DNA of 43,542 nt from Phycisphaerae bacterium (GTDB taxonomy: Bacteria; Planctomycetota; Phycisphaerae; SM23-33): NCBI GenBank assembly GCA_016929245.1, contig JAFGJE010000183.1:1-43542 (forward strand). Reading direction: 5' to 3'. The notes below the pieces were generated by a model. It was not told the origin of the DNA. It was given only the letters and a program-made list of their open reading frames with translations, and searched no databases. This document shows positions 8,664-14,918 of the stretch, one piece after another. The translations under genes and the position numbers were made by a program. Within the stretch, counting starts at the first letter, position 1. Every line of letters begins with the position of its first letter.

Positions 8664-8892
8664 ACAAATTCAACAAAAAAACCGATCTTGATATTTGTCT
8701 TTCTTTGAAAGTAGCCACGGGCGCAAGCCCGTGGGAAAAAGAATCTGTGATTTTCCCGAGCCCCGCGGGGGCGATTGAAACATTCAATCGCCCCCGCGGG
8801 GCTCGAATGTATCTTCACGGCGAGGTGTCCATCCCTAAGGGATGGCTACTTTCAAAGAAAGAACAACAAATTATATCACCTTTGTTGAATCG
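8664..8892. repeat. Nested palindromic element (family A, copy 1)
   Basis: The core runs from about 8700 to 8863. It starts TTCTTTGAAAGTAGCC and ends GGCTACTTTCAAAGAA. The left outer arm CCACGGGCGCAAGCCCGTGG is itself a hairpin with a GCAA loop. The central palindrome pairs GAGCCCCGCGGGGGCGATTG with its complement. The right outer arm differs from the other copies: CCATCCCTAAGGGATGG, also a hairpin. Flanking ATTCAACAAA (left, near 8667) and TTTGTTGAAT (right, near 8881) extend the symmetry almost to the stop codon of the endonuclease V gene at 8896. Other copies are at 10916-11087 and 42720-42877. Confidence 0.88.
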
Positions 8893-8895
8893 GCG

Positions 8896-9558
8896 TCATA
8901 CGTCCCGTTTCGCCCGCGCTACGTGTCGGTCGGCGAGGCGCGTCGGTTCGGGCAGGCGGAATCCTCGCCCGGCCCGGAGTACCCAATCCACGCATTCCTC
9001 GAGCGTGACGCGATGACCGACGGAAATGTAGAGCGGTTTGACGTTGTCCCGCGTTCGCAACACCGCGCCGATGGTGTGATCCTGGAAACGAAGCGGCGCC
9101 TTCGCGCCGCGTTTCAGGCCGGGCGTTCGATGGTCCCCGCGGAGACGACTCTTGGCGACCCCGATCGTCGGCACGTTCAGCCACAATCCCACGTGCGACG
9201 CCAGGCCCAGGCCGCGGGGATGCGCGACCCCCTGTCCGTCGCACATCAGCAGATCGGGCGCGGGGGTGAGTTTCCCGACAGCCGCGATGACCGCCGGCGC
9301 TTCGCGGAAGCTCAACAATCCCGAGACATACGGAAACCCACAAGGCTGCACTTCGACGGCGGAGGTCAGAACCTCCATCGTCTCGGCGTCGCACAGCACC
9401 GCGACGGCGACGATGCGATTGTCGTCGGTAAACGCGCAATCCACACCGGCGATGGTTCTGACGTCTCCCGATAAAGGCGCTTGGCGCACCAGCCCGGCCA
9501 GTTCCTTCTGCAACGCGATCGCGTCGGAAGGCGAAATGTCCCAGCGGTGATGAATCAT
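8896..9558 (-). CDS. nfi: Endonuclease V (deoxyinosine 3'-endonuclease)
   Basis: 220 aa. All family signatures are present: IAGVD (D40), PYVSGLLSFRE (E86), DLLMCDGQGVAHPRGLGLA (D107), GVAKSRL and SVGHRVTLEECVD. The spacing of the three acidic metal ligands (46 and 21 residues) is the same as in the well-studied bacterial enzymes. The enzyme nicks DNA one base 3' of deoxyinosine and so starts repair of deaminated adenine; in the cytosol it acts on DNA or inosine-containing nucleic acid. The ATG at 9558 has no clear Shine-Dalgarno sequence, but a CATGAT hexamer lies just upstream, so the message may have little or no leader. The neighbouring LigD-like domain gene on the same strand is also a DNA-repair type, but a repeat separates them. 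Confidence 0.96.
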   Translation of the reverse strand: MIHHRWDISPSDAIALQKELAGLVRQAPLSGDVRTIAGVDCAFTDDNRIVAVAVLCDAETMEVLTSAVEVQPCGFPYVSGLLSFREAPAVIAAVGKLTPAPDLLMCDGQGVAHPRGLGLASHVGLWLNVPTIGVAKSRLRGDHRTPGLKRGAKAPLRFQDHTIGAVLRTRDNVKPLYISVGHRVTLEECVDWVLRAGRGFRLPEPTRLADRHVARAKRDV

Positions 9559-9604
9559 ATCATGCTTTTTACTCAGGATGACGGGATTCTCACCCGTCGA
9601 GTGA

Positions 9605-9716
9605 ATGCAAAATCACGAAGACCACAAAGGCCACGAAGATCACGAAGAAGATCAATAGAATCCTTAAAAAAACTCTTTGTGAACTTCGTGATCTTAGTGA
9701 ACTTTGTGATTCATTC
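9605..9716. repeat. Imperfect palindrome (family G) abutting a stop codon
   Basis: The left arm (about 9610-9648) is rich in CACGAAGA/CCACAAAGG/CCACGAAGATCACGAAG words. The right arm (about 9679-9715) is the imperfect complement GAACTTCGTGATCTTAGTGAACTTTGTGATTC. The element fills the gap between endonuclease V and the next minus-strand gene, and its right end touches the stop codon of the latter (9717). Confidence 0.75.
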
Positions 9717-10826
9717 TTATTCAAACAACGTACCGTTGGTCGTTTCGATCACGTATCGGTTGTCCAGAAAATATTGGATCGCCTCCGGGCAGGAACGAAA
9801 TACTTCGGTAGCCGTCTCGGTGATGAAGGGGGAGGGGTCGCGCCGGGGTTTCCACACGACGAACACGTCGCGCGTGGATTCGTGGGCGTGCTGGAGTTCG
9901 CGTTCCACCCCGCTGGAGAGCGCCGGCTTGCCGTCGGGCAGCTCCGGAACGAGGGAGATGATCATGTCGGCCTGGTCGATCAGCTTGAAGTCCCGCACGT
10001 AAATCTGCCCGTCGATATCGGCGATCACTCCGAGCACCTCGCTGGTGTCCAGCGTGATGCGCTCCGGCTCCTCGCCGACGGTGATCGTGCGCTTGCCGTC
10101 CTGAGCGGCCTGGATCGCCTGGAAGGTCAGCGGTTTTTCCTTTTCCATGTCCGCCGGGTCGAAGCAGGTGAAGTAGCGTTTCATGTCCCGGCGGAACTGC
10201 TCGATTTCCGCCAGCACGTCGGGAAGGTCCATCACGTGCGACATGGGGAAGCTCAGGTACGCCTTTTTCATCTCAGGGCGAAACATTAATCGCACGATCG
10301 TCTGGGCGAGATCGTCCCCGCCGCGAACGCAGATGAAGAACTTCCCGTGCCCGCGCACGATGCGGCTGAGCAGTTCCGTGGCGAGAATTTCCTCCTCCCG
10401 CCAGACCATCAGGTCCTTGAGCGTCGGGTCGTGATGCCCGTCCTGGCGCAGGCGGCGGTACACCTGGTCGATGCTGTCGACCAGCACGATGTACAGGTCG
10501 GCGTCGAGGAGCTTCATCTGGTCGTGGTCGAACGCGAAAAACAACCCGTGCCGCCAGCGGAACGTGGCGTGCGTGTTGATGATGACGTTGGACTCGGTTT
10601 TCGCCTCGGCGATCACGTCCTTGAAGACGCTGCGACGGAGGTTTTCCAGCCGTCCCAGGGGCAGGTCGAGAATTTTCCCCGCGCCCACGTCCGGCGCCTC
10701 GGCGTACATCATGTCGCCGATGTGAAACAGCTTCACGTCGAACCCCTCCTGCTTCGCCATCGCGGCGACGTTCTGCAGGAACGGTTTTTTATCCAAACCA
10801 ACCTGTCCGGTGACGACGACCTTCAT
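9717..10826 (-). CDS. P-loop NTPase / nucleoside 2-deoxyribosyltransferase-like fusion protein
   Basis: 369 aa with two parts. Residues 1-180 begin MKVVVTGQVGLDKKPFL, a modified Walker A resembling archaeal-type adenylate kinases but with LDKK in place of the usual GKT/S. VIINTHATFRW (81-91) and LYIVLVDSIDQVYRRL (111-126) fit a nucleotide-kinase core. Residues 186-330 look like the nucleoside 2-deoxyribosyltransferase fold: KAYLSFPMSH, YVRDFKLIDQADMII (276-290) and SSGVEREL (304-311, E308 as candidate nucleophile). The two together suggest nucleotide sensing or salvage, but no reaction can be assigned. It has no signal peptide. A GGAAAGG about 5 nt before the ATG supports the start. The neighbours (endonuclease V, RNA ligase-like phosphoesterase) are nucleic-acid related, which is only circumstantial. 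Confidence 0.72.
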   Translation of the reverse strand: MKVVVTGQVGLDKKPFLQNVAAMAKQEGFDVKLFHIGDMMYAEAPDVGAGKILDLPLGRLENLRRSVFKDVIAEAKTESNVIINTHATFRWRHGLFFAFDHDQMKLLDADLYIVLVDSIDQVYRRLRQDGHHDPTLKDLMVWREEEILATELLSRIVRGHGKFFICVRGGDDLAQTIVRLMFRPEMKKAYLSFPMSHVMDLPDVLAEIEQFRRDMKRYFTCFDPADMEKEKPLTFQAIQAAQDGKRTITVGEEPERITLDTSEVLGVIADIDGQIYVRDFKLIDQADMIISLVPELPDGKPALSSGVERELQHAHESTRDVFVVWKPRRDPSPFITETATEVFRSCPEAIQYFLDNRYVIETTNGTLFE

Positions 10827-10915
10827 GGAACCTTTCCGTTTCGTTATTCAGAATCCATAACAAAAAGAGTTTTGCCACAAAGGGTACGGCGCGGGCTTCG
10901 CCCGTAAACTAATTC

Positions 10916-11087
10916 TCTTTTTGAAAGTAGCCACGGGCGCAAGCCCGTGGATAAATGCCGTTTCTTCTCTTTGAGCCCCGCAGGGGCGATTGAAATACAA
11001 TACATATCTCTCAATCGCCCCTGCGGGGCTCTTGTCATATTCAAATCGTTTTTCCCACGGGCTTGCGCCCGTGGCTACTATCAAAAA
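10916..11087. repeat. Nested palindromic element (family A, copy 2)
   Basis: Outer flanks CTTTTTGAAAGTAGCC and GGCTACTATCAAAAA. Both outer arms are GCAA-loop hairpins (CCACGGGCGCAAGCCCGTGG at about 10931-10950 and the reverse form CCACGGGCTTGCGCCCGTGG at about 11055-11074). The centre is a 20-bp-arm palindrome, GAGCCCCGCAGGGGCGATTG paired with its complement. A small GGGCTTCGCCC hairpin sits just to the left (10893-10903). It fills the space between two divergent genes (starts at 10826 on minus and 11262 on plus), so it lies in or near both 5' regions. Confidence 0.88.
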
Positions 11088-11248
11088 CATAAAGAATGAA
11101 AATCGTTACACAAATTACAGACTTGACTCGTTAGTAGTATAGAGATCACAAAAGTAATAGAAACAATTCTTTGCGACCTCCGCGTCCTTTGTGGCTTCTT
11201 GTTTTTTCAAAGGCCACGTTATCTTTAGGCGTTGCGGGATGCAAGTGT

Positions 11249-11254
11249 TATACT
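11249..11254 (+). promoter_or_regulatory. -10 element placed for a leaderless thpR transcript
   Basis: TATACT ends 7 nt before the thpR ATG, the usual distance to a transcription start, and no Shine-Dalgarno sequence is present. A weak -35 (TTAGGC, 11225-11230) lies 18 bp upstream. Confidence 0.45.
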
Positions 11255-11261
11255 GCTCCGC

Positions 11262-11855
11262 ATGTCTCATCGGACGTTTATCGCGCTGGACGTGAACGAC
11301 GCGGTCCGCCGCCGGTTGGGGGAACGGCGCGACGCGATTCGCCCGGCTGTCGGACGGAGTGACAAAATCAACTGGGTTTCCCCGGAGAATTTCCACGTGA
11401 CGCTGAAATTCCTCGGCGACGTGCCCGACGCGATGCTCTTGGACGTCTGTCAGGCCGTGCAAAGCGTCGCGGGACGAATCGAACCGTTTGATTTTACGGT
11501 CCGGGGAATCCAGGCGGTCCCCCCGGCGGGGCGAAACCTTCGGATGTTCTGGGCGGACGTGACCGACCCCGACGGGAAACTGGTGAATCTGTTCGCCGCG
11601 ATGGAAGAAGCGATGGAAGGGTTGGGATTTCCTCGGGAAACCCGTCCCTTCGCCCAGCATATCACGCTGGCGCGCGTGAAATACGTCCGCGACGCCGAAT
11701 CGCTCCGGGTCGCGGCTTCCGGGCGGGGGAGTGAATCGGTCGGCGTGGTTCGGGCGGAACAGGTTACGGTATACACCAGTCAACTGACCCAAGGCGGATC
11801 GATCTACACACCAACCGTCAAAGCAAGATTGGGACCTTTACCTCATATTCCATGA
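11262..11855 (+). CDS. thpR: RNA 2',3'-cyclic phosphodiesterase (2H family)
   Basis: 197 aa from the ATG at 11262; the track's upstream TTG start lacks support. The two HxT motifs of the 2H phosphoesterase fold are clear: NFHVTLKFLGDVP and FAQHITLARVK. The family hydrolyses 2',3'-cyclic phosphate ends of RNA to 2'-phosphate and was first described as a 2'-5' RNA ligase. It acts in the cytosol. The length and order of motifs match ThpR/LigT proteins. A -10-like TATACT sits 7 nt before the start codon, so the message may be leaderless. The gene is followed by a family B palindrome at 11876, which may end the transcript. No tRNA-processing partner is in the window. Confidence 0.93.
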   Translation: MSHRTFIALDVNDAVRRRLGERRDAIRPAVGRSDKINWVSPENFHVTLKFLGDVPDAMLLDVCQAVQSVAGRIEPFDFTVRGIQAVPPAGRNLRMFWADVTDPDGKLVNLFAAMEEAMEGLGFPRETRPFAQHITLARVKYVRDAESLRVAASGRGSESVGVVRAEQVTVYTSQLTQGGSIYTPTVKARLGPLPHIP

Positions 11856-11875
11856 CAAGCGATTCTTCCTGTTTT

Positions 11876-11935
11876 TCCAACAGCGCCGAGCGGCAAGCCG
11901 ACACGGTAGTCGGCTTGCCGTTTGGCGTCGTTGGA
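11876..11935. repeat. Palindromic element (family B, copy 1)
   Basis: TCCAACAGCGCCGAGCGGCA pairs with TGCCGTTTGGCGTCGTTGGA (three mismatches); the inner AAGCCGAC and GTCGGCTT also pair. A second right-end-like sequence, GGGCGCTGTTGGGGTAACG, occurs 60 bp downstream (11998-12016), so the copy may be nested or expanded. It follows the stop codon of thpR by 20 bp. Other copies: 31626-31679 and 40291-40343. Confidence 0.85.
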
Positions 11936-12103
11936 CAATAAGAAGAAGATTCCATTTCCCGAAACTCCTTCGTCCAATCCATACGAGGCGGAGAGTCTGG
12001 GCGCTGTTGGGGTAACGAACCTTGCATTGTTTTGCCGACATTACGATAATGCGTTAATACCAATGGAACGTAGGTTTTTATCCTCGCAAGTGGAGATGTG
12101 ATT

Positions 12104-12517
12104 ATGACGGCACGAAAGAGGTTGGGAGTACTGACGGTGGTTTCGGTCGCGGTGATGCTGGCCGCCGGCGGCTGCAAGACCGTGCAGACGACGTTTGTCA
12201 ACACGACCAGCGAATCGCTGGAGCTTCAGGTGAACGGCCCGGGCAACAACGTGGGCTATCTCGGAACGATCCCCGGCGACGGGCAGCTCCGCACGAAAAT
12301 CGAAGTCAGTCCCGTCTGGCTGCCCACGACGTACACCTTCACCGCCCGAAGCCAGACGAACAAGGAATACAACGGGGCGTTTTCCCTGGCGAACGACTCG
12401 AACGACAAGATCCAGATCATGATTCCCCAGGAAGACACCGCCCGGACGCCGGACTGGCGACATGCCGAAGGGTCGGGACAAACCGGCGGACATACCCCGG
12501 TCGTCTATGAGCCGTAA
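12104..12517 (+). CDS. Putative lipoprotein, unknown function
   Basis: 137 aa. The ATG at 12104 is preferred over the GTG at 12098 because GGAG lies 8 nt upstream. The N-terminus is a lipoprotein signal peptide: basic MTARKR, a hydrophobic stretch, and the lipobox LAAGGC with C24 as the lipidated cysteine. The mature part (about 113 aa) looks like a single beta-rich domain (TTFVNTTSESLELQVNG ... TTYTFTARSQTNKEYNG). It should be anchored in a membrane facing the periplasm. I do not recognise the family. The stop codon is 8 bp from the end of the convergent response-regulator gene. Confidence 0.72.
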   Translation: MTARKRLGVLTVVSVAVMLAAGGCKTVQTTFVNTTSESLELQVNGPGNNVGYLGTIPGDGQLRTKIEVSPVWLPTTYTFTARSQTNKEYNGAFSLANDSNDKIQIMIPQEDTARTPDWRHAEGSGQTGGHTPVVYEP

Positions 12518-12525
12518 TCGGAAAC

Positions 12526-13212
12526 TCAGGATTCCGGCGACGAAACCGAACCGGCGATGTCGGGCTGCTGCACGGAGATGATGCCCCGGCGAATGGCGAA
12601 TTTCACCAGCGACGTCTGATCGTGGATGTTGAGCTTGCGCATCAGCCTCGTCCGGTGCGTGTCGATGGTCTTCGTCGCCAGGCCCAGCATTTCGGCGATC
12701 TTGCGATTGGTTCTGCCTTCGGCGATCAGTTGCAGCACCTGCCGTTCGCGCGAACTCAAGCGCTGATACGGATCGTCGCCGCCGTCGCCGATGCGCTCGA
12801 GCACCTTCCGCGGGATTCCCGGGCCAAGGTACAAGTCCCCGGCCGCCACCCGGCGAATCGCCGGACCGAGCTGGTCGGCGGCGGATTCCTTCAGGAGATA
12901 TCCCGTCGCGCCGCTTTCCAACGCCTGGGCGACGAATCCCTCGTCGTTGTGCATGGTGAGGATCAGCACGCCCAGTCCTTCGCCGCGCTTGGTCAGATCC
13001 CGGCAGAGGTCCAGGCCGTTGAGTCCCGGCATGGTCACGTCCAGCACCACGACGTCCGGATCCAGCTCCAGAACCTGCGGTAGCACCTCCAGCCCATTGC
13101 CGCATTGGCCCACGATTTCGATATCCGGTTCATCCGCCACCAGAGCGGCAACGCCTTCGCGCATCATGGCGTGATCGTCCGCTAACAACACTCTGATTGT
13201 GTCACTTTGCAT
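12526..13212 (-). CDS. NarL/FixJ-type response regulator, orphan
   Basis: 228 aa. The receiver domain (about 5-122) contains the acidic pocket (LLADDH), the phosphoacceptor D58 in VVVLDVTMPGLNGLD, the conserved threonine of ILTMHND and the lysine of YLLKES. The LuxR-type helix-turn-helix (about 150-210) is LSSRERQVLQLIAEGRTNRK followed by TIDTHRTRLMRKL. This is a DNA-binding transcription factor controlled by a histidine kinase. No kinase gene is adjacent, so its partner is encoded elsewhere and its targets are unknown. A GGGG-containing sequence about 10 nt upstream may serve as ribosome binding site. The C-terminal 20 residues (QQPDIAGSVSSPES) are an unstructured tail. Confidence 0.93.
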   Translation of the reverse strand: MQSDTIRVLLADDHAMMREGVAALVADEPDIEIVGQCGNGLEVLPQVLELDPDVVVLDVTMPGLNGLDLCRDLTKRGEGLGVLILTMHNDEGFVAQALESGATGYLLKESAADQLGPAIRRVAAGDLYLGPGIPRKVLERIGDGGDDPYQRLSSRERQVLQLIAEGRTNRKIAEMLGLATKTIDTHRTRLMRKLNIHDQTSLVKFAIRRGIISVQQPDIAGSVSSPES

Positions 13213-13546
13213 TCGGTTGTTCCCCGATCAAAAAAGAATCGCACGTAACCCGAAACAGGTAAAAACATAACACGATCCCCAGACAAGACGCGAAACACTG
13301 TGTTTCCGACTCCACGCTCCACGCCGCGTATGGGGTCACTCGTCAAGAATCTTTATATTATGAGTCAACGAAAGATAAAACGCAAGTCTTTCATGGACGA
13401 AAATTTCACAAAGGACTGTAGTTACTTTAGTTCCGGAATTTGCTTACAAAGGGGGCGGTAAACACCCTACAAGTGTCCAGTAACCCGCCGTTTCTTTTTT
13501 TCTTCTTCTGGAAGAAGGAAGGTCAACTCGGTATGATCTCTCCGCG
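13213..13546. other. Non-coding gap between divergent genes
   Basis: 334 bp with lower G+C than the flanks. It separates the minus-strand response regulator from the plus-strand HAD gene and must hold both promoters. On the plus strand TATGAT (13532-13537) lies 9 nt before the HAD ATG. I see no repeat of the families found elsewhere and no RNA gene. Confidence 0.5.
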
Positions 13547-14224
13547 ATGGACGCGTTGATTTTTGATTTTGACGGCGTGCTGATGGATTCCGAACCGGTG
13601 CATCTCCGCGCGTTTTCGGAGGTGCTCGCTTCGGTGGGTGTGACGTTGACGCGCGAGGAATACTTCGAGCGATACCTCGGTTATGACGATTATACCTGCC
13701 TGTCGGAGGCGATGCGATATCACGGCCTGTCGGGTTCGGAGTCGGTGATCGAGAAGATGGTAGCCGACAAGACGCGCGTGCTGCAGCGGCACCTTGCCGA
13801 GTCTATTCCCCCCATCGCCGGAGCGGTGGAACTGGTCCTTGCCGCCTTCGCCGCCGGTGTGCCCCTGGCGATCGCCAGCGGAGGTCTGCGGAAGGAAATC
13901 CGGATCGGCGTGGAAGCGATAGGCCTGGCGGGGTGTTTCCCCGTGATCGTTGCCGCCGAGGACGTTCGTCAGACCAAACCGCACCCGGAAGCCTATCGGC
14001 AGGCGGCGGCGCTGCTTTCGGAGCATCACAGCCGGCCAATCGATCCGCGTCAATGCGTAGCCGTCGAGGATTCCCCCACGGGGATCGCCTCCGCGAAGGC
14101 GGCGCAGATGCGCGTCCTGGCGGTGCACACGAGCTACCCGCCCGAGCAGCTTCACCAGGCCGACCGCGTCGCGCCCGATCTGTCGGCCGTCACGCTCGAA
14201 TCGCTCCGGGCGATGACGACGTGA
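13547..14224 (+). CDS. HAD-superfamily phosphatase (beta-phosphoglucomutase-like)
   Basis: 225 aa. Motif I is FDFDGVLMDSE with D7 as nucleophile and D9 as acid/base. Motif II is the serine of LAIASGG. Motif III is the lysine of QTKPHPEAY, and motif IV is VEDSPTGIASAKAA. The helical cap of the C1 subclass follows motif I. Members dephosphorylate sugar phosphates or related small molecules, or isomerise hexose phosphates. The exact substrate cannot be told. It should be cytosolic. The ATG has no near Shine-Dalgarno; AGGAAGG is 25 nt away, and a TATGAT hexamer 9 nt upstream suggests a leaderless message. The stop codon is 6 bp from the convergent zinc-ribbon gene. Confidence 0.9.
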   Translation: MDALIFDFDGVLMDSEPVHLRAFSEVLASVGVTLTREEYFERYLGYDDYTCLSEAMRYHGLSGSESVIEKMVADKTRVLQRHLAESIPPIAGAVELVLAAFAAGVPLAIASGGLRKEIRIGVEAIGLAGCFPVIVAAEDVRQTKPHPEAYRQAAALLSEHHSRPIDPRQCVAVEDSPTGIASAKAAQMRVLAVHTSYPPEQLHQADRVAPDLSAVTLESLRAMTT

Positions 14225-14230
14225 CCGGTC

Positions 14231-14500
14231 TTATTCCTCGTCCTGCGCCGGGAGCAACCGTTGGGAGACGACGGAATATTCCCACGATCCCATGCCGCAC
14301 TTGGGGCAGACACCGTCGGCGGGAATTTTCGAGGGCCCGTATCCGCAGTAATGGCAGAGGATCAGTTTCCTCGTCAGCGCCTTGCGGTAGGGGTCGATCC
14401 AGGCGTCGCCTTCGATTTCCTGGTGTTGGCGACGGAACTTCGCTTGAGGACGCGGTTGGGTGCGTCCTCCATGAGACATACACTTCGCGGAACGTATCAT
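14231..14500 (-). CDS. Small zinc-ribbon protein, unknown function
   Basis: 89 aa from the ATG at 14500, chosen because AAGGAGG lies 7 nt upstream; the longer track version has no such support. The middle is basic and glutamine/arginine rich (PRPQAKFRRQHQEIEGD). The second half carries a CHYCGYG ... CPKCGMG pair of Cys-x2-Cys knuckles about 14 residues apart, a rubredoxin-like zinc ribbon expected to bind one metal ion. No enzymatic domain is seen. Such ribbons often bind nucleic acid or a protein partner. I do not recognise a named family. It is convergent with the HAD phosphatase gene. Confidence 0.7.
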   Translation of the reverse strand: MIRSAKCMSHGGRTQPRPQAKFRRQHQEIEGDAWIDPYRKALTRKLILCHYCGYGPSKIPADGVCPKCGMGSWEYSVVSQRLLPAQDEE

Positions 14501-14791
14501 CGGCAGGCCTCCTTGGCGAGCATGCTTCCGACATACTCCCGTCGATCGCGGCGGAGCACTTTCCATTCCTGCCATGGATAAGCACTGTATTATGGCGGGA
14601 AATATACGGCATAACCCGTACTTTTTAACTCATTTTATATAAGCATCTTACGTTCTTTTCCGTGTTGGACACTTGGTATCGTGAAACAATAAATTCTTTG
14701 CACGTTTTCCCTATGTTTTTGATATCCAATGAGATCATCCCAAGTCGTTCCAACGATAATACTGTTTTGTCACATCATAAATTATCAAGTT

Positions 14792-14890
14792 GTCATCCTG
14801 AGCGAAGCGAAGCGCAGCCGAAGGACCTTACGCGCAGCTACCAGTAAGGTCCTTCGGCTGCGCTCGAAGACTCGCTCCGCTCAGGATGAC
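14792..14890. repeat. Palindromic element (family C, copy 1)
   Basis: The arm begins GTCATCCTGAGCGAAGCGAA and the complement ends CTCAGGATGAC; the inner CCGAAGGACCTTAC and GTAAGGTCCTTCGG pair exactly. It lies 28 bp beyond the stop codon of the minus-strand glycosyltransferase gene and could act as its terminator. The rest of the 14501-14918 gap is AT-rich and I see nothing else in it. Other copies: 29246-29337 and a divergent half copy at 42603-42676. Confidence 0.87.
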
Positions 14891-14918
14891 AGATAACAAT
14901 TTAAGATGTGACTAAACA

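Noticed and set aside
8638-8787. N-terminal extension of the LigD-like gene (SIAPAGL...GLAPVATFKE)
   Set aside because: This is the translation of family A; the same peptide appears in the unrelated ORFs at 10844 and 42793.
14662-14847. 61-aa ORF before the family C repeat
   Set aside because: AT-rich with no family features; ends inside the palindrome.
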